In this document: positions 36,535-46,243 of the stretch, piece after piece
How positions within the stretch are numbered: the stretch's first letter is position 1
How the letters are laid out: each line of letters opens with the position of its first letter
Origin: Candidatus Omnitrophota bacterium
GTDB taxonomy: Bacteria; Hinthialibacterota; Hinthialibacteria; Hinthialibacterales; JAKPRU01
DNA length: 64,000 bases
Assembly: GCA_029570205.1 (NCBI GenBank)
Contig: JAKQSI010000082.1
Span: 9,409 to 73,408, forward strand
Direction: 5' to 3'
The notes under the pieces: model-generated
Seen by the model: the letters and a program-made list of their open reading frames with translations, nothing else
Told to the model about the DNA's origin: nothing
Database searches by the model: none
Translations under genes and position numbers: made by a program

Positions 36535-38154
36535 ATGGCAGTGTTTCATTCCAATTTTCTGGTTATCGGCAGTGGTGTCGCCGGGCTCACCTGCGCACTC
36601 AAAGCGGCGGACTACGGAACAGTCAACCTGGTAACAAAGAAAGAAGAATTCGAGTCCAATACGAACTACGCCCAGGGGGGGATCGCCGCTGTTCTAGATC
36701 CTTTGGACTGTTTCGAGTCGCATATCGAAGACACATTGAAGGCGGGAGCCGGACTGTGCCATGAAGATGCCGTGAGAGTAACGGTCGAACACGGCCCGAA
36801 AGTCATCGAAGAACTGCGCCAATGGGGGGCGGTTTTCACGCAAGACCACGGCCGCGACTCCCTGGAACTGGGACGGGAAGGGGGCCATTCCCGCCGCCGG
36901 ATTGTTCACGCAAAAGACCTGACCGGCAAAGAGGTGGAACGCGCGCTGCTGGAACAGGTCCACCGTCACGAAAAAACCCGAATCTTCCGTCACGCAATGG
37001 CGGTTGACCTGCTTGTCCTGGATTCACCGGAACCCCGGTGCTGGGGCTGCATCATCTGGGATGACACCTGGGATGAACTGCACTTTTTCACGGCCGGGGT
37101 AACCATCCTTGCCACGGGTGGCCTGGGCCAGATTTACCTTCACACGACAAATCCCTCAATTGCAACAGGTGATGGGGTGGCGATGGCCTATCGCCAGGGC
37201 GTCCCGATCGCCAATATGGAGTTCATTCAATTCCATCCGACGGCCTTTTTCTGCCCGGGCGAACGTACGTTTCTGATCTCGGAGGCGGTTCGAGGCGAGG
37301 GGGGAATCCTGCGAACAGGAGACGGGGAAGCTTTCATGGAGCGGTACCATGAATTGAAAGACCTTGCTCCTCGGGATATTGTCGCCCGAGCGGTCGATGC
37401 AGAAATGAAGAAGCGTGGCGATTCCAATGTCTTTTTGGATGTACGCCATATTCCTCAACAGGAGTTTGCCAAGCGTTTCCCCAACATCACCCAGCATTGT
37501 CGGGATCACCACCTGGATCTTTCCAGGGATATGATTCCGGTGGTTCCGGCTGCCCACTATTCCTGTGGCGGCATTCTAACCGGACTCTGGGGGGAAACGG
37601 CTATCAAGGGGCTGTTCGCAGCAGGCGAAGTTGCCTGTACCGGCCTTCACGGAGCCAACCGACTCGCCAGCAACTCCATCCTGGAGGCTGTCGTGTTCGG
37701 CAAACGATCCGTGGAGTTCGCCCGTCGGGAAGGATTGCATGAGCAGTCTTATCCCGATAACATAATTCGTTCCGTGCGCGTTCAACCCAAAAGAGATCTG
37801 GAGAGGGTGCGCATTTCCCACTGTCAGGACGAACTGCGACGCCTGATGTGGGATTATGTGGGAATCGTCCGATCCGAGGATCGACTCAACCGCGCTCGAG
37901 AACGTCTCACAACCCTGAGACAGGAAGTCACCGATTATATTGAGGCAGGATACACGCGGGGCGATCTGTTCGACTTGAGAAACATGGTTGAAGTCGCCGA
38001 ACTGGTTGTCGCGTGCGCCCTGAGTCGAAAAGAAAGCCGGGGACTTCACTACATTCTGGAGTATCCAAACACCGACGATGAGCATTGGAAAAAAGACACC
38101 ATCGTCAAGCGGGATCAAAGGGAAACACCGCTTCTGCCCGGGACAGATCAATAG
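36535..38154 (+). CDS. nadB: L-aspartate oxidase
   Basis: This 539-residue flavoenzyme oxidises L-aspartate to iminoaspartate, the first step of de novo NAD synthesis. The FAD-binding motif VIGSGVAGLTCALKA is near the N-terminus, followed by NYAQGGIAAVL. Substrate-binding regions HGANRLASNSILEA and GGILTGLWG are present, as is the C-terminal helical domain (MWDYVGIVR). Length matches NadB rather than succinate dehydrogenase A. ATG 36535 is the family N-terminus. No nadA or nadC is adjacent. It is followed after 44 bases by rplI, unrelated in function, so cotranscription is possible but not obvious. Confidence 0.93.
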   Translation: MAVFHSNFLVIGSGVAGLTCALKAADYGTVNLVTKKEEFESNTNYAQGGIAAVLDPLDCFESHIEDTLKAGAGLCHEDAVRVTVEHGPKVIEELRQWGAVFTQDHGRDSLELGREGGHSRRRIVHAKDLTGKEVERALLEQVHRHEKTRIFRHAMAVDLLVLDSPEPRCWGCIIWDDTWDELHFFTAGVTILATGGLGQIYLHTTNPSIATGDGVAMAYRQGVPIANMEFIQFHPTAFFCPGERTFLISEAVRGEGGILRTGDGEAFMERYHELKDLAPRDIVARAVDAEMKKRGDSNVFLDVRHIPQQEFAKRFPNITQHCRDHHLDLSRDMIPVVPAAHYSCGGILTGLWGETAIKGLFAAGEVACTGLHGANRLASNSILEAVVFGKRSVEFARREGLHEQSYPDNIIRSVRVQPKRDLERVRISHCQDELRRLMWDYVGIVRSEDRLNRARERLTTLRQEVTDYIEAGYTRGDLFDLRNMVEVAELVVACALSRKESRGLHYILEYPNTDDEHWKKDTIVKRDQRETPLLPGTDQ

Positions 38155-38198
38155 ACCTTCCCGGCGAACATTCCCGGAGACCGTCGGAGGAATGAACC

Positions 38199-38651
38199 AT
38201 GGAAGTTATTTTGCGTGAGGCTGTGGACGGATTGGGCCAGGAAGGAGACATTGTCCTTGTCAAACCCGGCTATGCGCGGAATTATCTCATTCCCAAAGGG
38301 ATTGCCTCATTGACCTCAAGCGCCGACGCCAGGAAAGTGGATCATCAGCGTCGCCTTCTGGCCGATAAGCAGAAAAGGGAACTGAAAACCATCACCGATC
38401 TGGCCAAACGAATCGAGTCGCAGGAAATCCGAATCCCGGTCCGCACCGGCCAGGAAGATCGCGTATTCGGAAGCGTGACCAATGCCGATATCTCCGATGC
38501 TCTGGCAAAGGTCGGCATTGAGGTGGATCGACGAAAAATCGTGATCGAGGAACCTATTCGCGCCCTCGGCATTTATACTATACCGATTCGGCTGACCGGC
38601 GAAATCACCGCTAATATGAAACTCTGGGTGACCAAACAGGAACGTGAGTAA
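38199..38651 (+). CDS. rplI: 50S ribosomal protein L9
   Basis: This 150-residue L9 has the N-terminal rRNA-binding domain (MEVILREAVDGLGQEGDIVL, then VKPGYARNYLIPKG), a long connecting helix with alternating charges, and the C-terminal domain ending in MKLWVTKQE. A strong site GGAGGAATGAACC precedes the ATG. In most bacteria it sits with rpsF and rpsR; here it stands alone after nadB. A terminator follows at 38699. Confidence 0.97.
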   Translation: MEVILREAVDGLGQEGDIVLVKPGYARNYLIPKGIASLTSSADARKVDHQRRLLADKQKRELKTITDLAKRIESQEIRIPVRTGQEDRVFGSVTNADISDALAKVGIEVDRRKIVIEEPIRALGIYTIPIRLTGEITANMKLWVTKQERE

Positions 38652-38698
38652 TCCGTTCGCTGGTACACCCATCGCTCCCGCGAACAAATAGCATCTTG

Positions 38699-38730
38699 GA
38701 ATCGGGGCGCGCCTGCCGCCCCGATTCTTA
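38699..38730 (+). terminator. Terminator after rplI
   Basis: Perfect 11-bp stem GAATCGGGGCG/CGCCCCGATTC around a 7-nt loop, followed by TTATC. The T-tract is weak. Confidence 0.6.
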
Positions 38731-38862
38731 TCACAAAACTCCATCCTTCTTCAAAATGCTGTTCCGCTAATGAATGGGAGTTCCTTTGTCGAAAGACCGA
38801 TTCCTCAGCCTGTGGAAGGGCCGGCCTCTCTCAGGCTCTCTCTGCCGATGCACTTCTTCCAT

Positions 38863-40488
38863 TCATTCCTCGACTTTGAAACCAAGCCATTCTGTCAGGG
38901 TTCCTTTTGATAACTCCAGATCCGCGATGGACAGAATGTGGTCGATAACGGATTGGGTGTAGCTCCCTCGCGCGATGGTGAGATCCTCCTGGTAATCCAG
39001 GACATCATGGCTGGTGGAAAGTCCGACATCCAGGGCTTCTTCTTCCGCTCGAAGTCTTTCTTTGGCCAGGTCGACAGCGACGGTTGTGGCATCAACCCGT
39101 TGCTGATTGGTTTCAATCTGGCGCACGGCGGCCCGCACTTGAAGATCAACTTCGCGCAACTGGTCTTCCAGGTTGGCTCGCGCCGCTTGGGCCCGTAATT
39201 CGGAACGCTGCATCCGCGCACGCGCTCCACGATTTCCGAGGGGATAGGTCAAGGTCAATCCCACGGTGTAGGACGTAAAATCCCCATCCTTCATCAAGTC
39301 GAGGCTCTCATCCGCATGATCCTCCAGTCCGCTCGTCCAGGCCCCCACGGAAAGATCCAATTGCGGACGTAACTGATTCCTCGCCGCTTTCACCGTCAAA
39401 TCGGCATTTTCTATTGAGAGGGCAAGTGTCTTCAGTACCGGAAGATTCTCATGCGCGGTGTCCAGGCTGGAATCCAGATCCACGGAAGTGGGCAGGTACA
39501 GCGGACGTTCTGCCGGAACAACGTGGATATTCCACAACTCCGTGCCGTCTCGCAGTTCCAGAACCCGCTTGAGATTATCTTCGGCGTCCTCCAGGGCGTT
39601 CCTTGCCACAATCACTCCCTCCTGCCGCGAGGCAACCCCCGATGAGGCCGACAGAATCTCAATTGGAGCCATCACTCCCGCCTCCACTCGTGCCGTGTTG
39701 TTTTTCAGTAAATCAACCGCCAGCTGGAGAGATTCCTTCTGGATATCCAGCTGCTCCTGGCGAAAAATCATCATCCAATAGGCCTCCACCACGCTGCCCA
39801 TGATTTGGAGAATCCGGGCGCGGAGATCGGTTTTGGATATCTCGCGATTGTTCTCCGCCAACCGAACGGAAACCAGGTTCGCATCCGGGCCGAAGTTCTT
39901 GAGAAGCGGCTGGGTAATCAGAAGACGCAGGGACGTATCGGCCGCCGGATTGAGTCCCTCAAGCGCACTGCTCGTTTCATGCCGATCCACATCCAGTTCA
40001 AGCTGGTATTGAGTGCCCCATGAGAATCGCTTCGAAATTCCCGTCTGGGCCAAATTGTGTTCCTCACTGTATTCGGTGATTTTCACATCGCCGCTCGAAC
40101 TCAATCTGTCGAAAAAATCGAAATAATTCATGAACTCGCTCAATGTCATCCTGCTGTCCGTGAGCAAGTCAATCAGCACAGGATCATTGCCCGGTGTTCC
40201 CTGTTGGCCGAAAGAACCGCCGGTCAACGGATTCGTATTCGGCGCTTCCATATCCTGACGCTCCACCCCGGCAAAGAAAACATGATCGAACACCGATCGC
40301 TCCTCTTCGATCAATGTCGAAGCGATATCCACATTAAACCGCTCGATTTTCAAGGAAAGATTGCGGCCCAGGGCCACTTCGGCGCACTCGTGCAAGGTCA
40401 GTTTCAGGGTCGGCGGTTCGTCCTGCGCCCCCGCAAACAGCGCCGTACTACAGACAATCAGCGCAATAGAGATGAATTTCTTGGCCAT
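38863..40488 (-). CDS. TolC-type outer-membrane efflux protein
   Basis: This 541-residue protein has a signal peptide (MAKKFISIALIVCSTALFAG) and the two-repeat coiled-coil architecture of the OEP/TolC family. The opening LTLHECAEVALGRNLSLK, the mid LRLLITQPLLKNFGP, and the second-repeat block LSVGAWTSGL to YTVGLTLTYPLGNR are typical. The ATG at 40488 has GGGAG upstream and gives a cleaner signal peptide than the longer frame. It forms the outer-membrane channel of RND or ABC exporters. No inner-membrane partner is adjacent. Its presence is the best evidence for a Gram-negative envelope. Confidence 0.88.
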   Translation of the reverse strand: MAKKFISIALIVCSTALFAGAQDEPPTLKLTLHECAEVALGRNLSLKIERFNVDIASTLIEEERSVFDHVFFAGVERQDMEAPNTNPLTGGSFGQQGTPGNDPVLIDLLTDSRMTLSEFMNYFDFFDRLSSSGDVKITEYSEEHNLAQTGISKRFSWGTQYQLELDVDRHETSSALEGLNPAADTSLRLLITQPLLKNFGPDANLVSVRLAENNREISKTDLRARILQIMGSVVEAYWMMIFRQEQLDIQKESLQLAVDLLKNNTARVEAGVMAPIEILSASSGVASRQEGVIVARNALEDAEDNLKRVLELRDGTELWNIHVVPAERPLYLPTSVDLDSSLDTAHENLPVLKTLALSIENADLTVKAARNQLRPQLDLSVGAWTSGLEDHADESLDLMKDGDFTSYTVGLTLTYPLGNRGARARMQRSELRAQAARANLEDQLREVDLQVRAAVRQIETNQQRVDATTVAVDLAKERLRAEEEALDVGLSTSHDVLDYQEDLTIARGSYTQSVIDHILSIADLELSKGTLTEWLGFKVEE

Positions 40489-40611
40489 GCTCAGGTCTCC
40501 CATGTCAAGAATGTCCTCAGTCTCAAATCGAATTGAGGGATGTGTGTACTTGTAACATGACGCACCGCGCGAAACAATGAAGGTTGAATATCCTCATCCG
40601 GGAGAAAAACC

Positions 40612-41193
40612 ATGGGCGAAATCCGTCCGGCACAATCGGTCAAATTGATCTGCGGCATCCTGTTCCACGATCCGCAGATCCGTGAACAGGTCGATTTCCG
40701 GCTTCAGGAACGTTTCGGCCCGGCGGATTATCGGAGCGCGGTCTTCCCCTTCAAGGAAACCGATTACTACAACGAGGAAATGGGAATGGGCCTGAAACGC
40801 CAGTACCTCTCATTCCAAAACCTGGTTCTCCCGGACTTGCTGGCCGAGACGAAACATTTCACGAACCGCCTCGAAGCCGAGTTTGCCTCGCCGGACGGCA
40901 GGCGCCGGGTAAACCTGGACCCCGGCCTTCTCTCCTCCGCCAACATCATCCTCGCAAGCACCAAACATTTCTATCACCGTGTCTACCTGAGAGACGGCAT
41001 TTATGCGGAGGTCACCATGTTTTATCGCCACGGAAGGTTCGAGGCTCTTCCCTGGACCTATCCGGACTACCGGAATCATCAACAGGTCTTCCTGGAAATT
41101 CGAACCCTCTACCGACGGCAGACATGTGGAGAAGAGCGGCATGGAGAAGCGGGCAGAACGGACAGGAGTTGCGGGCGGGACAATCCGGTATAA
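40612..41193 (+). CDS. DUF4416 family protein
   Basis: This 193-residue protein has the DUF4416 pattern: KLICGILFHD, then KETDYYNEEMG, ETKHFTNRLE, VNLDPGLLSSANIILASTKH, and HRVYLRDGIYAEVTMFY to WTYPDY. The family is often called GTP-binding protein in databases but has no established function. GGGAG precedes the ATG. Its last 380 bases run antisense under the 3' end of the convergent membrane glycosyltransferase gene. The final 25 residues (after TLYRRQTC) are not family-like and probably reflect loss of the original stop. Confidence 0.88.
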   Translation: MGEIRPAQSVKLICGILFHDPQIREQVDFRLQERFGPADYRSAVFPFKETDYYNEEMGMGLKRQYLSFQNLVLPDLLAETKHFTNRLEAEFASPDGRRRVNLDPGLLSSANIILASTKHFYHRVYLRDGIYAEVTMFYRHGRFEALPWTYPDYRNHQQVFLEIRTLYRRQTCGEERHGEAGRTDRSCGRDNPV

Positions 41194-43293
41194 CACCGTC
41201 TCCCCGGAACGGACCATTTCCTGAAAATAAGCAGGATTGTTCAGATAGTCCCGGTGGCCCAAACACGCCAATATCGGGTGGTTCTTCTCATTCCGAATCC
41301 TCAAATAATAGCCGACTCCCCGCTCGTTCAACCGGCGGTGAATTTCATCGAAAGGCCGCCCATACAAACGCGATATCTCCCAATCGTCCAGGTGAACAAA
41401 GTGCAAATCACGGCGAAAGAGATGATACCGGTTCTCGTGCGTCAGGATTTTGGAATCGGGCGCTAATTCACGATTGATGAAGCTCCATACCGGATATTCA
41501 TCGCGAAACTTGATCCGGTAATAACTCGGCGGATCCATGGGACCGTACCGCAAAGCGGGCAAACTGGGAACGGCGAATTTCGGACCCATAAGAACATCGG
41601 CTATACCGGGACAAAGCGCCGCAGCGAACGTCCCCGCGACCAGAACACCTCGGACCCGTCCGCCCGAATGATGAACAAGCAACGCGCCACAACAGGCAAA
41701 AACAGACAGTATCCCCAATGTATGATAGAAGTACAGACCCGAAATAAAATAAAGATAAATAAACAGAAGCAGGCTAAACAGGATCATGAGCAGAAAAACG
41801 GGGCGACGGTTCGCGTTACGGAGCGAAAGAAGGAATCCCGGCAGGAATAGTCCGCTGAACAAAGGTCCGAATTTCCAACTGTAATTATCGTGCAGAAAAT
41901 AGTATGGCGTATTGATTAACCGCTGAATTATATTGTCACCAAAAAGAATGGGGCCGTCACCGTTGGCCGCCCATTCCCGGTTACAGGAGGCCATCACGTC
42001 CGGGTCGATATATTTCCCATCGAGAATCTGATGAAAAAACGCATACACCGGATTGCCGGTGACAAGGACATTTCGGATATACCAGGGTACGGCTAATAGA
42101 AAGGATACCAGAAACAGCGGGGCGAAACGTCGAATGACCGGAATGGGGTTTGAAAGCTCCGAACAGCGGAGAAACGGTGCGAGCGCGAGAAGCACAAAGT
42201 AAATCCAGCCAAGGTAGTTGATTGTGGGCATGGCAGCGCACAGTACGGCGGTCACTTCGTACCAGCGGCGATCGCGCGTCGATAGAAATCGCTCCAGGCA
42301 ATAGAATACTCCGGCTGTCGCCGCAAGAACAAGGCTGTAATCGGAAACCCAAATCTGATAGGAAAATCCGTACGGAACAGCGCGAAAGAACAGTACTCCC
42401 AGGGCCGTAACCGTTGCGTTTCCGAAAAGATTCCTCAGCAGGCCGGCGAGCAGACCCACGGTAAGTACACCGAAAACAGGTGGGAGCAATTGCCCGTAGA
42501 GATCGGACCATCGGCCGGACAGATGGGCCGCAACAACCTCTAATACATGAAACAAATGAGGATAATTCGCGCCCAAGCCGATCCCGACCTGCCCGCAGAC
42601 AATCGTGGGAAATCCGCCTTCCTCCCACGTTCGCTGCGCGTAGTCGACATAATAGATTAACGCATCCCAGTAATCCACCGGGAAACCGAGAGAATGGTAA
42701 AACATGAACACAGTAATGATCCAGGTCAATCCCCAGGAAATGTAATAAACGATGCCCCGGTCAGTCGGCGCAGAACATTCGTTGGGGGGATCGGGTACAG
42801 GGTCTCGCCGGGGCAGCCGCAGAAGCACGAGAATGATGACTGCAGAGGTCACAAGCGTGGGCCATCTTCCAAGAACATGCAGGGAGCCGAGAACATGCAG
42901 CGGAATGCCGATGATCGCTATTCCCAACAGGATCGCCAGGCTGATCGACGGGAAATCCATCTTAGGCCGAAGGCGTCGAAATAGATAAATCCAGCCGGTC
43001 ACGCCGAACAGCAGTAAAAAAGGAGAGTGAATGAGCGCTGTATAGAGGACTGTAAGAAGGCCGGACAAAAAAGGCCCGGGCGCTGACGCGACATCTAAGA
43101 GTGACCGGGGTACATATAGCCAGAGCGGAACACTGAAAGTCGGATTCAGGAATAAGAAATGGATTACAACAAAACAGAACCAGGCTGTACCGAGAAGAAC
43201 GATCCAGAAAGTAAAGGAATCGGGAATCTTGGGCGACAGTGACCGGGAGTCGGTCGGCTCTGGAGAGGAATCGGTTGTCCGGCTTTGGGCCAT
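40810..43293 (-). CDS. Polytopic membrane glycosyltransferase-like protein with antisense-overlapping tail
   Basis: The reading frame has 827 codons. Residues about 25-560 hold a dozen or more membrane helices and the loop VDYWDALIYYVDYAQRTWEEGG, typical of GT-C lipid-sugar-dependent transferases. A soluble region follows to about residue 690 (ending near GETVLYRIVPP). The last 127 codons are antisense to DUF4416 and are unlikely to be ancestral. It begins two bases after the purC stop, so it is the third gene of a galT-purC operon. The substrate is unknown, and the functional C-terminus may end earlier in relatives. Confidence 0.78.
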   Translation of the reverse strand: MAQSRTTDSSPEPTDSRSLSPKIPDSFTFWIVLLGTAWFCFVVIHFLFLNPTFSVPLWLYVPRSLLDVASAPGPFLSGLLTVLYTALIHSPFLLLFGVTGWIYLFRRLRPKMDFPSISLAILLGIAIIGIPLHVLGSLHVLGRWPTLVTSAVIILVLLRLPRRDPVPDPPNECSAPTDRGIVYYISWGLTWIITVFMFYHSLGFPVDYWDALIYYVDYAQRTWEEGGFPTIVCGQVGIGLGANYPHLFHVLEVVAAHLSGRWSDLYGQLLPPVFGVLTVGLLAGLLRNLFGNATVTALGVLFFRAVPYGFSYQIWVSDYSLVLAATAGVFYCLERFLSTRDRRWYEVTAVLCAAMPTINYLGWIYFVLLALAPFLRCSELSNPIPVIRRFAPLFLVSFLLAVPWYIRNVLVTGNPVYAFFHQILDGKYIDPDVMASCNREWAANGDGPILFGDNIIQRLINTPYYFLHDNYSWKFGPLFSGLFLPGFLLSLRNANRRPVFLLMILFSLLLFIYLYFISGLYFYHTLGILSVFACCGALLVHHSGGRVRGVLVAGTFAAALCPGIADVLMGPKFAVPSLPALRYGPMDPPSYYRIKFRDEYPVWSFINRELAPDSKILTHENRYHLFRRDLHFVHLDDWEISRLYGRPFDEIHRRLNERGVGYYLRIRNEKNHPILACLGHRDYLNNPAYFQEMVRSGETVLYRIVPPATPVRSARFSMPLFSTCLPSVEGSNFQEDLLMIPVVRIGPGKSLEPSVAIKHGDLRINAVSQVDTVIEMFGACEDDVGGGEKAGVQVYPAPAVRRGKLGFEAVREMFRLGQQVRENQVLE

Positions 43294-43295
43294 GG

Positions 43296-44195
43296 TCAGT
43301 CCATCGGGAGATTCTCACCGGTAAGCCGCCGATATGCCTCCAGGTAACGTTCCCGTGTTTTGGCGATGATGTCGTCGGGAAGCGGAGGCGGCGGCGGATT
43401 ACGGTCGTAGTGGATGGAAATGAGATAATCCCGCAGGAATTGCTTGTCGAAAGCGTGCTGCGACCGCCCCGGTTCGTACTCATCCGCAGGCCAGAAGCGG
43501 GAGGAATCCGGTGTCAGCGCTTCGTCGATCAACAGAAGGCCCTCGGAAGAACGACCGAACTCGAACTTGGTGTCGGCGATAATGATGCCTTTCTGTTCGG
43601 CAATAGCGGAGGCTTTCTTGTAAATGGCAAGGGATCGGGACCGGACCTCTTCGGCTGGTGGACCACCGATCATCTTTACCATTTGATCGAAGGTGATATT
43701 GATATCATGTCCCTCGGTACTCTTGGTCGCCGGGGAAAAAATCGGTTCCGGCAGACGTTCGGATTCCCGGAGTCCTTTCGGAAGAAGGTTCCCCCCGACA
43801 GGGATGCCGTTCTGGTACTCGATCCATGCGGACCCGGCAAGATAGCCCCGAACGACACATTCCACGGGCAACGGGTCGGTTCGACGAACCCACATGGATC
43901 GTCCTTTCAACCGATCCGGGTAACGGCAGAACGGTTCGGGGTAATCATTGACATCCGTGGAGAGAACATGATGCGGCGAGGCTTCCGGAATTTGCTCGAA
44001 CCAGAAAGCGGACATCCCGGTCAGAACGCGGCCTTTATCGGGGATGCCTTCATTCATTACTACATCGAACGCGCTGATCCGATCCGTGGCGACCAGAATG
44101 AGCGAATCATCTACACAAAAGATATCGCGAACCTTTCCGCGTTTGAAATGGCGAACGCCGGGAATTTCAATCTGGGTCAGTGCAACACGTGCCAT
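43296..44195 (-). CDS. purC: SAICAR synthetase
   Basis: This 299-residue enzyme joins CAIR and aspartate in purine synthesis. Diagnostic segments are KRGKVRDIFCVDDSLILVAT, DRISAFDVVMNEGIPDKG, VRGYLAGSAW and DTKFEFGRS. The longer SAICAR synthetase type (about 300 residues) is seen in many Gram-negative phyla. The start at 44195 has GAGGAA five bases upstream. It lies eight bases after galT and two bases before the glycosyltransferase gene. This arrangement with galT is unusual, so I infer one operon rather than a functional set. Confidence 0.95.
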   Translation of the reverse strand: MARVALTQIEIPGVRHFKRGKVRDIFCVDDSLILVATDRISAFDVVMNEGIPDKGRVLTGMSAFWFEQIPEASPHHVLSTDVNDYPEPFCRYPDRLKGRSMWVRRTDPLPVECVVRGYLAGSAWIEYQNGIPVGGNLLPKGLRESERLPEPIFSPATKSTEGHDINITFDQMVKMIGGPPAEEVRSRSLAIYKKASAIAEQKGIIIADTKFEFGRSSEGLLLIDEALTPDSSRFWPADEYEPGRSQHAFDKQFLRDYLISIHYDRNPPPPPLPDDIIAKTRERYLEAYRRLTGENLPMD

Positions 44196-44203
44196 TCGGT
44201 TCC

Positions 44204-45256
44204 TCAAGCAGTCAGGGAGACGATATTGGAGTGGGAAGGCTCCCCCGTCTCTGACGCCTCCGTGGTTTCTTCCCGCAGGTAATACGCGGCCTGTTCCGGC
44301 GGAGTTGGGTTGACGTAGAACCCTGTCCCCCACTCGAATCCGGCTGCGTGGGTCAACTTCGGGATCATTTCGATATGCCAGTGATAGTGCGCCAGCGGTC
44401 CTTCCGTCGTCGGCGCCGTGTGGATCATGAAATTGTACGGCGGGTCGTCGAGAACTCGACGGACCTTTCCAAGGATGGTGCGCATCATTTGCGCGAGCAG
44501 AACAACCTGGTGTTTTTCAATTCTGTCGAAATGAGTCTCATGACGTCTGGGCAGGACCCAGGTTTCAAATGGGAATCGGGACGCGAACGGGGCAATGGCA
44601 ATAAACTCTTCGTTCTCTTCGATGATCCGGTCCATGGAGAGGTATTCCTGCCGGAGGATGTCGCAAAACACGCAGCGTTCTTTGAATCCGAAATACCGTT
44701 CCGCGCCGTCGAGCTCTTCTCTGACCCGTTTGGGAACAATGGGCATGGCGAGCAGCTGGCTGTGAGGATGATCGAGTGACGCCCCGGCTTCCGGTCCGTG
44801 GTTTTTGAAGAGCACGATGTATCGAAAGCGGGGGTCTTTTTTCAGTTCCAGGACGCGGTCGCGATAGGCCCAGAGGACTTCTTCGGCCTGGCGCTGGTCA
44901 TACGTGCCGAACGAGGCGTTGTGATCCGGACTCTCGATGATGACCTCATGCGCGCCGGTCCCCTGCATAATGTCGTACATGCCGTCCCCAGACCGGGATA
45001 GTTCATACTCCACACGCAGCGCAGGGTATTTATTCGGAACAACACGGAGCCACCAGCCTTTCGAGTTAGGTGGCTTGCCGGGTTCCCGGTAGGCAAGCAC
45101 CTCCTTGGGCGTCTTGTCCTCATTGTCGGGACAGAACGGACACATCCCCGCTCGTTGTGGTCGGGGTTGCCGAACGAAATCCGTGGGGCGTTTCGCTCGT
45201 TCTTTTGCAATAATCACCCATCGTCCGATGACGGGGTCTTTACGGAATTCAGGCAT
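44204..45256 (-). CDS. galT: Galactose-1-phosphate uridylyltransferase
   Basis: This 350-residue enzyme exchanges UMP between UDP-glucose and galactose-1-phosphate in the Leloir pathway. Zinc-site cysteines are in CPFCPDN (39, 42) and further metal-binding residues lie in CVFC. The nucleotidylated catalytic His is in HPHSQLL (163-165), as in the HIT superfamily. A strong site AAGGAGAG precedes the ATG. It is the first gene of the galT-purC-glycosyltransferase operon. No galK or galE is nearby. Some relatives in this branch act as ADP-glucose phosphorylases, which cannot be excluded. Confidence 0.9.
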   Translation of the reverse strand: MPEFRKDPVIGRWVIIAKERAKRPTDFVRQPRPQRAGMCPFCPDNEDKTPKEVLAYREPGKPPNSKGWWLRVVPNKYPALRVEYELSRSGDGMYDIMQGTGAHEVIIESPDHNASFGTYDQRQAEEVLWAYRDRVLELKKDPRFRYIVLFKNHGPEAGASLDHPHSQLLAMPIVPKRVREELDGAERYFGFKERCVFCDILRQEYLSMDRIIEENEEFIAIAPFASRFPFETWVLPRRHETHFDRIEKHQVVLLAQMMRTILGKVRRVLDDPPYNFMIHTAPTTEGPLAHYHWHIEMIPKLTHAAGFEWGTGFYVNPTPPEQAAYYLREETTEASETGEPSHSNIVSLTA

Positions 45257-45389
45257 CGCCTTCTCTCCTTACCACTTGCTGTGCGATAGTACCAATCAAA
45301 ACGGGGAAAGGTCCAGAGCGGAGAGGGTTTAAGAGGAAAGGGGGAGAAGAAACCATGTGCAAACGACAGGCACGGAGACAATGACTTAC

Positions 45390-45629
45390 CCAGTAGGCCA
45401 GGCGTCCCTGCCTGTCACCCCAGTAGGACAGGCGTCCCTGCCTGTCACCCCAGTAGGACAGGCGTCCCTGCCTGTCATCCCGGGCGGTCAGGCGTCCCTG
45501 CCTGTCATCCCAGTAGGACAGGCGTCCCTGCCTGTCACCCCAGTAGGTCAGGCGTCCCTGCCTGTCATCCCGGGCGGACAGGCGTCTCTGCCTGTCACCC
45601 CAGTAGGACAGGCGTCTCTGCCTGTCACC
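45390..45629. repeat. Eight-unit, 30-bp hairpin array (family A)
   Basis: Eight units of exactly 30 bp, each reading CAGTAGGACAGGCGTCCCTG then CCTGTCACCC, with variants CGGGCGG at 45480 and 45570. The core hairpin is GACAGGC/GCCTGTC. Because 30 is a multiple of 3 the array encodes a repeating VGQASLP peptide in one frame and stays open. It abuts a truncated membrane-protein gene at 45693. Downstream TTCTTTGTGCCTTTGTGGC is itself repeat-like. Confidence 0.95.
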
Positions 45630-45692
45630 CATCTTGTTTATTCTTTGTGCCTTTGTGGCTTTGTGGTGATCTCCTTCTCCGCGTTCCGATTC

Positions 45693-46238
45693 ATGTTCCT
45701 CTCCACCATCGCGCTCCTGCCTCTGCTTGGAGGAACTGCGCCCGCCAGGATCACCCCCCCCTGTGTCTCCCCCAATCTGGGCGGAGCGCTTTGTGCGCGC
45801 ATTCAATCCGCCTTCTCTTTCCTTCTCCTCATTGGCTACTTTCTCCTGCTGACTCTAAACAAGCCCGTTTACAGCCGCGACTGGTTCGATCTGAAAAAGG
45901 CAACGGCGTTTCTCAATGAAACCCACGCAGAAGGGAATGTCTTCAATGATTTCTCATTCGGTGGAAGGATTATTTACGACTGCTATCCACGCCTGAAAGT
46001 ATTCGCGGATGGGCGCATCGGTCCTTTTGAGAAAGACATTTTTCCCCTGTACGAAGAAGTATTTCGAGGTACACGGGACCGGGCCATGGAGATTCTCGAC
46101 CGCTACCGAATCGACTGGATTCTCATACAGGAGTCGCGCGCCCCCGAATGGATGCAGTCCGAGAAGAGACTTCATGAGTTATACCGGCACAGTGGAATTG
46201 TTATTTTTCGGCTGGATAGAGACGGAACGGAGACATAA
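45693..46238 (+). pseudogene. C-terminal remnant of a membrane protein (GT-C-like), N-terminus missing
   Basis: About 181 codons remain. Two hydrophobic segments are followed by the soluble tail FNDFSFGGRIIYDCYPRLKV FADGRIGPF (about residues 85-112), which matches the C-termini of larger multi-helix membrane proteins with NxFxFGGYLIxxxPxxKVFxDGR. The helices expected upstream are absent, and the hairpin array sits where they should be. ATG 45693 is a possible start. It lies 5 bases before the next glycosyltransferase gene. It may still be translated, but I think it is broken. Confidence 0.6.
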
Positions 46239-46243
46239 TCTCA

